The position numbers and the translations under genes are program-made. A model generated the notes under the pieces. The model was not told the origin of the DNA. It made no database searches and was given only the letters and a program-made list of their open reading frames with translations. Source: Kangiella taiwanensis (GTDB taxonomy: Bacteria > Pseudomonadota > Gammaproteobacteria > Enterobacterales > Kangiellaceae). From it: a stretch of DNA of 64,000 bases. The stretch lies in assembly GCF_020005165.1 (NCBI RefSeq), contig NZ_JAHCLT010000002.1:496001-560000 (forward strand), written 5' to 3'. Positions 38,924-44,770 of this stretch are shown here, one piece after another; within the stretch, counting starts at the first letter, position 1; every line of letters begins with the position of its first letter.

Positions 38924-39864
38924 GAGAGTTTCTCCGCAACACGCATAACCGCGCTACGCGCGCGGTTATTTCGTTCTAACTCTTTATCACCTGCTTTGGT
39001 GAATTTACCCACCTTCTTCATTCGTCGGTTAATCATGTCTTCCGTAACCGGCAAGCCAGGTGGAAAATCCTGGCCTTTTTCCTGTTTCTGTATAAACCGT
39101 TTGACCATTCGATCTTCCAGCGAATGGAAACTGATGGCGACCATCCGGCCACCGACTTTCAAGCACTCTAAAGATTGCTCTAAAGTTTTTTGTAAATCAT
39201 CCAGCTCACTGTTGACGGCAATGCGAATTGCCTGAAAACAGCGAGTTGCTGGGTGCTTATGCTTTTCCCAACGCGGATGCGCCTCTTTTATAATGGCCGC
39301 TAACTCTAAGGTGCGGTTAATTGAGGCTTTTTGTCGCTTCTCAATGATCGCTCTCGCGATTCGTTTGGCATAACGCTCTTCACCATAGGTTTTGAACGCC
39401 CACACCATATCTTCTTCTTTAGTTTCAGCAATCCACTCTTCAGCCGTTTGGCCGCGCGTGGTGTCCATGCGCATATCCAAAGGCCCGTCTTGCATAAAAC
39501 TAAAGCCGCGTTCCGCCTGATCTAACTGTGGTGACGACACGCCTAAATCCATTAAGATGCCATCGATTTCACCGACCAACTGCTTTTCGCTAACCTTTTG
39601 TTCTAAAAGGGAAAAGCTCTCGTGGATGATTTCAAATCTTGCATCTTCTCGCTCTAATGCTTTACCTTCTTTTATCGCCTGAGGATCTTTATCAAACGCC
39701 AACAAACGACCGTTTTCAGACAGCACTGACAGTACCGCTCGACTATGGCCGCCACGGCCAAAGGTGCAGTCAATGTAAATACCGTCAGGGTTGATCACCA
39801 GAGCCTCCACTGCCTCATCGAGTAGAACCGAATCGTGTGCAGTCTTTTCATGACTAGAGTTCAT
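38920..39864 (-). CDS. rsmH: 16S rRNA (cytosine-1402-N4) methyltransferase RsmH
   Basis: SAM-dependent methyltransferase for C1402 in the 30S P site (old name MraW). The 314 residues show the SAM motif DCTFGRGGHSRAVL, DGILMDLGVSSPQLD and the C-terminal VAISFHSLEDRMVKRF. RsmI, which modifies the same nucleotide's ribose, is encoded at 44771-45670. It begins 2 bases after mraZ. Confidence 0.97.
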   Translation of the reverse strand: MNSSHEKTAHDSVLLDEAVEALVINPDGIYIDCTFGRGGHSRAVLSVLSENGRLLAFDKDPQAIKEGKALEREDARFEIIHESFSLLEQKVSEKQLVGEIDGILMDLGVSSPQLDQAERGFSFMQDGPLDMRMDTTRGQTAEEWIAETKEEDMVWAFKTYGEERYAKRIARAIIEKRQKASINRTLELAAIIKEAHPRWEKHKHPATRCFQAIRIAVNSELDDLQKTLEQSLECLKVGGRMVAISFHSLEDRMVKRFIQKQEKGQDFPPGLPVTEDMINRRMKKVGKFTKAGDKELERNNRARSAVMRVAEKLS

Positions 39865-39866
39865 GA

Positions 39867-40322
39867 TTAAAACGCCAGGTCCGGTAAATTCTCTGTATCT
39901 AATGGACCCTCGCCCAACGCAGCCACATCATCTTCGATCTTCTTGTGCCAGTTGGTTTCATTCCAAATCTGGAACGTTTTACCTTGGCCCGCTAATAACA
40001 CTTCTTTTTCAAGATGTGCATATTCACGAAGAACTGGAGGTAGTAAAATACGGCCGTTACCGTCGATCTCATGCTCAGAGGCATGGCCGAGTAACATGCG
40101 CTTAATACGTCGTTGGTTAGGGTCAGTATTGGAAAAAGTGTCTAAAGTGGTTTCGAGTTGTTCCCATTGGGGAAGCGGGAAAAGCAGTAAACACGGGTCA
40201 AACAGGTCAATGGTCACCACGATTTGATTTGCACAAGCATCATGAAAACGCGAACGGTACTTCGCCGGAATGGCGATACGACCTTTCGCGTCCATATTGA
40301 TTGCTGTTGCGCCTCTAAACAT
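39867..40322 (-). CDS. mraZ: Transcriptional regulator MraZ
   Basis: DNA-binding regulator of the dcw cluster, first gene of the operon. The 151 residues contain two SpoVT-AbrB-type MraZ domains (about 5-52 and 81-124) with the DAKGRIAIPAKYR and DGNGRILLPPVLR motifs. MraZ proteins bind direct repeats in their own promoter; four such repeats with 10-base spacing are seen upstream (40517-40550). Confidence 0.96.
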   Translation of the reverse strand: MFRGATAINMDAKGRIAIPAKYRSRFHDACANQIVVTIDLFDPCLLLFPLPQWEQLETTLDTFSNTDPNQRRIKRMLLGHASEHEIDGNGRILLPPVLREYAHLEKEVLLAGQGKTFQIWNETNWHKKIEDDVAALGEGPLDTENLPDLAF

Positions 40323-40384
40323 TGGCTTCTCTTAACCCCGATTAACTCGACTGTTGCATCATTAAGGGCAGTTTTAGAAAGAAG

Positions 40385-40431
40385 CTTGAAAGAGGATTGC
40401 TAGGAGAGAGATTAAGCAAGGCTCTTTCAAG
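40385..40431 (-). other. Long hairpin in the mraZ leader
   Basis: CTTGAAAGAG (40385-40394) is a perfect inverted repeat of CTCTTTCAAG (40422-40431), with an inner TTGCT/AGCAA stem. It lies between the predicted promoter and mraZ; the minus-strand transcript continues with a pyrimidine-rich CTTCTTTCT. It may be an attenuator or a stabilising leader stem. Confidence 0.4.
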
Positions 40432-40516
40432 GGTCTTTTTCAAAGCTCGCCATCACTAATGATGGTTTGTTACAACGCACAGTAAATCGATTTGATCGTC
40501 ACTGATCCTTTACGAT

Positions 40517-40550
40517 CCACTTTGCGACACTTTTCTCCACTTCTCTACAC
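40517..40550 (-). promoter_or_regulatory. MraZ-box array (four 10-bp direct repeats)
   Basis: On the minus strand GTGT, GTGG, GTGT and GTGG recur at exactly 10-base intervals (plus-strand ACAC/CCAC ending at 40550, 40540, 40530 and 40520), the two promoter-distal ones in the context AAAGTG(T/G). Known MraZ operators are GTGG-type direct repeats with a 10-bp period. The first repeat overlaps the -10 box and the rest cover the start point, fitting autorepression. Confidence 0.75.
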
Positions 40551-40577
40551 TATATGAAGTTTGGGTGATTTTTGCAA
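40549..40577 (-). promoter_or_regulatory. Pmra promoter of the dcw cluster
   Basis: On the minus strand TTGCAA (40572-40577), 17 bases, TATAGT (40549-40554), a good sigma-70 pair. The predicted start point near 40542 gives a leader of about 220 bases before mraZ. Confidence 0.7.
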
Positions 40578-40959
40578 GGCAAATCTGCATGCAAAATGTG
40601 AAAAATGTCCTTATTTGACAAACACTTAGCGAAAGTTAGTTGGCACTAACAAACAGGCAAAAATAAAAGCGAGACTTTTCATCAAATTAGCGTTATAAGT
40701 TAGAAACTACTTTAAGTTAGAAGGCGATTTATTTTCACTTTCGAACTCAAAAATCGGCTGAAACGACCAAATATCGGGCAATTCGGTAAAACAATTTTAC
40801 AATTACAGCTTAAATTCCAGGAGATAGCGCAAAATGTCTAAAGACATTGCCTACTTTCCTTTTAAACATATAGCCTAACGGCATAAGCTCAGATTTGAGG
40901 GTAGCAATTCCACTGATAGTTGCATAGACTGTGATAAGCACTCAGCGAAGTCTAAGGTT
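40578..40959. other. Noncoding region upstream of Pmra and glsA
   Basis: About 380 A+T-rich bases between the divergent Pmra promoter and glsA. No frame with a ribosome site and no repeat beyond short ones was seen; it presumably carries the glsA promoter. TAAGGTT precedes the glsA ATG. Confidence 0.3.
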
Positions 40960-41910
40960 ATGAATTACAAAGAGATTTTCGAACAAATCAGCGACGAACT
41001 GAACGATTTTGACGAAATAGGACAAGTTGCGACCTATATTCCGGCCTTGGCAAAGGCTAACCCCAATAAGTTTGGTATGTATTTGGTGACCGAAGAAGGT
41101 CACGAATACGACCATGGTGATGTTGATGAAAACTTTTCCATCCAGAGTATTTCTAAAGTTCTATCACTTGTCTACGCTTTCAAGTTAGTAGGTACTGACT
41201 TATGGAAACGAGTGGGGGTCGAACCATCAGGCAGCCCCTTTAACTCATTAGTGCAGCTTGAATACGAACAAGGGGTCCCTCGTAACCCGCTCATCAATGC
41301 TGGAGCCATTGTCGTTTGTGACATTCTGGTAAGTCAGCTCGATAACCCATACCAAGACTTTATTCAGTTCGTTCGTAATTTAGCAGGTAACCCAAACATC
41401 GATTACTGCAAAGAAACAGCTGAGTCCGAAAAAGAGTGTGGCTTTAAGAATAATGCTCACATCAATCTAATGAAGTCTTACGGCAATATCGATAACGACG
41501 TTGAGGAAGTCCTCGATTTATACTTCCACCTTTGCTCTATCGAAATGTCATGCAAAGATCTGGCGCAAACCTTCATGTTTCTGGCCCGAGGCGGAAAAAA
41601 TCCGCTCAATAATGAACGTATACTGACCGCACAAGAAACGAAACGTATCAACGCCATAATGTTGCTCTGCGGTTTTTATGACGAAGCGGGCGAATTTGCC
41701 TTTAAAGTCGGGCTACCAGGCAAAAGTGGCGTTGGTGGCGGTATTGTTGCCATTTACCCCGACCAATACAGTATCGCCGTGTGGAGTCCTGGTTTAAACA
41801 GCAAAGGTAATTCCAGCAAAGGCATTAAAGCCCTGGAAATCTTTACAACGATTACTCAATCCAACGTTTTCGGGCCTTCGCCAATCTTCGACGAACTCGA
41901 ATACGAATAG
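40960..41910 (+). CDS. glsA: Glutaminase
   Basis: Serine-dependent beta-lactamase-fold glutaminase, converting glutamine to glutamate and ammonia. The 316 residues show the catalytic S63-I-S-K66 (FSIQSISKVLSL), RNPLINAGAI with the substrate-binding Asn, and the C-terminal GLPGKSGVGGGI loop. It is the first gene of the accessory block between mraZ and rsmI and seems to be transcribed alone. Enterics use such enzymes for acid resistance; the role here is not shown by context. Confidence 0.93.
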   Translation: MNYKEIFEQISDELNDFDEIGQVATYIPALAKANPNKFGMYLVTEEGHEYDHGDVDENFSIQSISKVLSLVYAFKLVGTDLWKRVGVEPSGSPFNSLVQLEYEQGVPRNPLINAGAIVVCDILVSQLDNPYQDFIQFVRNLAGNPNIDYCKETAESEKECGFKNNAHINLMKSYGNIDNDVEEVLDLYFHLCSIEMSCKDLAQTFMFLARGGKNPLNNERILTAQETKRINAIMLLCGFYDEAGEFAFKVGLPGKSGVGGGIVAIYPDQYSIAVWSPGLNSKGNSSKGIKALEIFTTITQSNVFGPSPIFDELEYE

Positions 41911-41934
41911 AGACACGTGAATTCGTAACCCAAC

Positions 41935-41952
41935 TGTAGTCGATCTCTCACA
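41935..41952 (+). promoter_or_regulatory. GacA/UvrY-like upstream box
   Basis: TGTAGT-N6-CTCACA resembles the TGTAAG-N6-CTTACA element bound by GacA/UvrY upstream of CsrB/RsmZ-type RNAs (4 of 6 and 5 of 6 matches). It lies about 60 bases before the likely RNA start. An A+T-rich -10 candidate (TATTAT/TAAATA) lies at 41991-42002. Confidence 0.5.
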
Positions 41953-42004
41953 AAAGCTTCATCGAATACACCTAGTTTGTCACCTCTGTTTATTATTAAA
42001 TAGC

Positions 42005-42200
42005 ACTGAACCGACGGAATGGTTCTGCTCTTAAGGACGAGAGTATCAGGGACACCTCAGGAAGAGGTTTTAATGGACCGTCTCAGGAAGAGACAATATT
42101 CTAAGGAAAGAAGGCTCAGGATGAGCATGTTGATGAAAAGGGAATGGCACAGGACGTGCTACTTCCCTTTCAACATCCTTCCCAGTAGCAAAAACCTAAC
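42005..42200 (+). ncRNA. CsrB/RsmZ-type CsrA-sequestering RNA
   Basis: About 200 bases with at least ten GGA motifs, most placed in hairpin loops. Stems: GAACC/GGTTC (42008-42025, loop with GGA), CTCT/AGAG (42028-42043), ACCTC-AGGAA-GAGGT (42054-42068), GTCTC-AGGAA-GAGAC (42080-42094), TTCT/AGAA (42099-42112), GCTC-AGGAT-GAGC (42114-42126), and a long arm AAAGGGAA/TTCCCTTT (42137-42170) topped by GCAC-AGGAC-GTGC. Four loops match the CAGGA consensus for CsrA. Such RNAs titrate CsrA/RsmA. The 3' end is uncertain because no T-run follows; further GGA motifs occur at about 42201, 42213 and in the next ribosome site. Translated as protein the region gives only a meaningless Arg-rich frame. Confidence 0.78.
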
Positions 42201-42236
42201 GGATGTATTAACGGAAACAACGAAAAGGACTTTACT

Positions 42237-42467
42237 ATGGCGATCAAGCTGATTCAAAAATACCAAGGCTGGTGGGACTCTAGCCAAAACCGCGGCCACT
42301 TCTGGTTTACCTATTACGATAACACTCGCGAACGAAGCGTTTATGTCAATGCAGCAGAGTTCCAGATCATGATGGATATGCTACGCAACGAAAAACCTGT
42401 CTACGGCGACCATACTCGCGCCCTAGTCACTACCCAATCTGAAGAAACGGGTGAAGAAGAATCGTAA
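42237..42467 (+). CDS. Small hypothetical protein, 76 residues
   Basis: Unrecognised. The ribosome site AAAAGGAC lies 8 bases before the ATG and is itself a GGA motif, so translation may be controlled by CsrA. The protein is aromatic in its first half (WW, FWFTYY) and acidic at the end (SEETGEEES), with no signal peptide or membrane segment. It reads well as a real gene: good start, intact frame and a terminator afterwards. It directly follows the CsrB-like RNA with no terminator between, so the two may share one transcript. No function is assigned. Confidence 0.7.
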   Translation: MAIKLIQKYQGWWDSSQNRGHFWFTYYDNTRERSVYVNAAEFQIMMDMLRNEKPVYGDHTRALVTTQSEETGEEES

Positions 42468-42537
42468 TCGAACCCCCTAATCGAAACAATTGTTGAAATC
42501 ATAGTTAACTAATTCTTACTCAGCTTTACTTCAGTGT

Positions 42538-42613
42538 AACAGCCAGCGCAGTCTTCTAACCAAGACACTGACTACCCCTTAGTAACCCTTCGCGCTGGCT
42601 GTTTTTTGTTTTT
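42538..42613 (+). terminator. Terminator with a long branched loop
   Basis: AACAGCCAGCGC (42538-42549) pairs perfectly with GCGCTGGCTGTT (42592-42603), followed by T6-G-T5. The 42-base apical region contains its own small stem (GTCTT/AAGAC), unusual for a simple terminator. It would end the RNA/small-gene transcript. Confidence 0.75.
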
Positions 42614-42700
42614 ACCCAACACCACTTTGATACAATCCCTATTTGCTAAACCAAACCTGCTCAGGCAAACTAATCACAACCTAATAAAGCTGACGCTGTC

Positions 42701-43228
42701 ATGAGCAACAGACAACTCGAACACGCCGATCACTTAGAAAACAAAAACACAAAAAAGAAAGGCAATCGCCAGATCAGTCTACTTGCACACAACATCACCG
42801 TACCCATGAACGTCGGCAGCCTCTTCCGTATTTCGGACGCACTCGGTGTCGAAAAAATCTACGTATCAGGCGACACACCGATTCCGCCTAATAATAAGAT
42901 CCGCAAAACCTCACGCAGCACAGAAAAATATGTGCCCTATGAAACAGTAGAAAACCTTGTTGAATTAATAAATAGACTAAAAGAAGAAAACTACACCATC
43001 ATCGCCCTCGAAATCACCAGTGACAGCGTTCCATTACAAGAAATACAACTAGGAAAAACTCAGAAAGTTTGCCTCATACTCGGCTCAGAAAATACTGGCG
43101 TCAGCGAAGAGTTACTCAAGCTATCAGACATCACCACCCACATCCCCATGCTCGGCCACAACTCCTCCATGAATGTCGCGACGGCTTGTGGGATAGCGGT
43201 TTATAGTCTTACTTTAATCAATAATTAA
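42701..43228 (+). CDS. SpoU/TrmH-family RNA 2'-O-methyltransferase
   Basis: SPOUT methyltransferase of 175 residues that should methylate a ribose in tRNA or rRNA. Motif 1 NVGSLFRISDALG, motif 2 LILGSENTGVSEELL and motif 3 IPMLGHNSSMNVATACGIAVY form the knotted SAM site. There is no extra substrate-binding domain, so the target cannot be assigned; TrmL- or TrmH-like are options. Codon use looks richer in AAA, ATA and AGA than its neighbours, a possible sign of transfer (by eye only). Confidence 0.88.
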   Translation: MSNRQLEHADHLENKNTKKKGNRQISLLAHNITVPMNVGSLFRISDALGVEKIYVSGDTPIPPNNKIRKTSRSTEKYVPYETVENLVELINRLKEENYTIIALEITSDSVPLQEIQLGKTQKVCLILGSENTGVSEELLKLSDITTHIPMLGHNSSMNVATACGIAVYSLTLINN

Positions 43229-43241
43229 TTTTAGATGTTCA

Positions 43242-43684
43242 TTTTCTTTGTTTGCCCAAAGAAAACGAACCAAAAGAAAAGGCACCCCAGATCGTTAGGT
43301 CCTTCGGACTTCCCTCGCTCATCAAAGTTACATACGCGTCGTCAAACGAAACGTCCTTGTTTCGTCTTAGCTAAATTAGGCTCCATGCCTAATTTACGCT
43401 ATAACTTTTTCTCTCTCGGCTAACTTTAAGGGGGTATTAACAGCACAAGCCTGCACAAATTTCCCCTTATATTGAGCTGTGCTATTTACAAAATATAGCA
43501 AACCAAAATCGTGGATGATTTTGGTAAGAGTTTTCAGCACAAGGAAGTGCTGTAAACTCTGATGCGTTAAGTATTTTGGAAATAGAGCAGGAAGTCATGT
43601 TCACATGACCTCAATATCGGGGCGTGTTTCTTTTTGGTCACTTTTTCTTGCTCGCACAAGAAAAAGTGACTCGCCGAGGGGCGA
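43242..43684. repeat. Array of palindromes (possible nonautonomous element)
   Basis: The trmH-rnpB spacer holds a chain of hairpins with loops mostly of 5-6 bases: TTTTCTTTG/CAAAGAAAA (43242-43265), ACGAAAC/GTTTCGT (43346-43365), TAAATTAGGC/GCCTAATTTA (43372-43396), ACCAAAATC/GATTTTGGT (43502-43525), AGAGTTT-T-CAGCAC/GTGCTG-T-AAACTCT (43527-43560), GTCATG/CATGAC (43594-43609), a 14-base perfect stem at 43637-43670 (GTCACTTTTTCTTG left arm) and TCGCC/GGCGA (43671-43684). The two ends share an ACCAAAA(A)GAAA...CCCC segment in opposite orientation, like diverged terminal inverted repeats. No credible gene lies within. Confidence 0.65.
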
Positions 43685-43783
43685 AATAGATTGCTAATAA
43701 TATAACTAGATTCCAAGTTACCTAAAGGTATTGCCATTGGCCACAGTTTGGAATGACAAGAAAAGTCAGAAGGAAGAAAAAGA

Positions 43784-44133
43784 AAAGCTGGCCGATAAGC
43801 CGGATTCTGTCGTGGACAGTCATTCGTCTAGGCCACCAATCGCTCGATGGCTCCAGCAACCTACCCGGTTCCAACGCGAGCAACGCCGTACGGAACCCTA
43901 TTTGGTCTTGCTTCGGGTGGGGTTTACCTCGCCGCTTACTGTTACCAGAAGCGCGGTGCGCTCTTACCGCACCATTTCAACCTTACCTGCTCCGAGGAAC
44001 ATAGGCGGTATATTTTCTGCTGCACTTGCCGTCGGCTTGCGCCGCCCAGGCGTTACCTGGCACCCTGCTCTGTGAAGTCCGGACTTTCCTCTCCCTATGA
44101 AAATCATAGGCAGCGACTGTCTGGCCAGCTTTG
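43784..44133 (-). ncRNA. rnpB: RNase P RNA, bacterial type A
   Basis: Catalytic RNA of RNase P, which matures tRNA 5' ends. On the minus strand the RNA opens with AAAGCTGGCCAGACAGTCGC and ends with the universal ACAGAATCCGGCTTATCGG then CCAGC, closing helix P1 (GCTGGCC with GGCCAGC). The P4 strand and conserved region GAGGAAAGTCCGGACT is near 44085. Length about 350 bases is typical. A pyrimidine-rich tract (TTTTCTTTTTCTTCC) follows. In Pseudomonas rnpB also lies between mraZ and rsmI. Several open frames here are artefacts. Confidence 0.95.
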
Positions 44134-44135
44134 CA

Positions 44136-44167
44136 GCAAGTTTAGTCGCCGTACAAAAAAAGGCAAG
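44136..44167 (-). promoter_or_regulatory. rnpB promoter candidate
   Basis: On the minus strand TTGCCT, 16 bases, TAAACT ends about seven bases before the RNA 5' end. The -35 box and the T-run behind it are shared with the terminator of the upstream DUF3016 gene. Confidence 0.55.
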
Positions 44168-44189
44168 GAAAACTTAACTTCCCTACCTT
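44155..44189 (-). terminator. Terminator of the DUF3016 gene
   Basis: On the minus strand AAGGTAGGGAA pairs with TTCCTTGCCTT (two G-T wobbles) around an 8-base loop, followed by seven T. It lies about 35 bases past the DUF3016 stop and overlaps the rnpB promoter. Confidence 0.75.
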
Positions 44190-44222
44190 TTCGGGGCAAA
44201 ATTTGTGTATGGCTTAAAGCAA

Positions 44223-44759
44223 CTAGTTTTTACCTAACGTATCTTCATACCACTCTCTGAACATACGCTTCTCATAATAGAAGCCTTCTCTGTACCGTTT
44301 CCAAGATTTTTCATGATACAAGTAGTTCATGTCTTTAATTTTCGCTTCACCCTGCTTGATCACGTTACCATCAGCTCCTGTTAGCGTGTAACTGAACTCC
44401 ATGCGTGGGAAGTCAATGTCTCGCATCACACGAAAATCTCGCGTACCTGACATCTGAACGTGACCTGCCAAGTCTAAATCTTTAATTTCAATAGATAATG
44501 TTTGGCCTTCTGGTAATTCTTTACCGTAATCATTAAAGAATTTGTCGAAGCTCTTTTTAACGCGCTTATGAAATGTACCTTTCGGCTCAGTAGCAGCGCG
44601 AACATCACGATAGTCATCAAAGTCTTTCCATTGCACTTTAATCGCTGACGTAGACTGAGCGGTATTCTTGGAAGCGCTAGAATCAGCAATGCTCACGCCA
44701 GCCCAGCTCAAGGCTAAGGCACTAACGGCAGTGATAAAAATGTGTTTGTAGTTTTTCAT
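44223..44759 (-). CDS. Secreted DUF3016 family protein
   Basis: 178 residues from ATG 44759, which has TGGAGG 5 bases upstream (the frame extends back 13 codons without a ribosome site). A signal peptide (MKNYKHIFITAVSALALSWAGVSIA) precedes a domain with the DUF3016 features: VQWKDFDDYRDVRA near the start, LSIEIKDLDLAG in the middle and a Tyr/Trp-rich end (KSWKRYREGFYYEKRMFREWYEDTL). Probably periplasmic; the function of the family is unknown to me. It lies 11 bases after rsmI and may be cotranscribed. Confidence 0.85.
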   Translation of the reverse strand: MKNYKHIFITAVSALALSWAGVSIADSSASKNTAQSTSAIKVQWKDFDDYRDVRAATEPKGTFHKRVKKSFDKFFNDYGKELPEGQTLSIEIKDLDLAGHVQMSGTRDFRVMRDIDFPRMEFSYTLTGADGNVIKQGEAKIKDMNYLYHEKSWKRYREGFYYEKRMFREWYEDTLGKN

Positions 44760-44770
44760 AAAACCTCCAC

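Noticed and set aside
42019-42252. A 77-codon Arg/Lys-rich frame over the CsrB-like region
   Set aside because: It has no ribosome site, gives a sequence without family character, and the DNA is explained by hairpins with GGA loops. It also overlaps the better small gene at 42237.
43235-43423. A 62-codon frame at the left end of the palindrome array
   Set aside because: Its sequence is dictated by hairpin arms (for example FFVCPKKTNQKKRHP from the AAAGAAA segments); such frames are typical annotation artefacts of intergenic repeats.
43242-43684. CRISPR array
   Set aside because: The palindromes differ in sequence and there are no repeats of constant sequence with spacers; no cas genes are near.
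43731-44260. Three overlapping open frames on the plus strand (114, 83 and 137 codons)
   Set aside because: They lie antisense to the RNase P RNA, whose conserved regions and helix P1 are clear.
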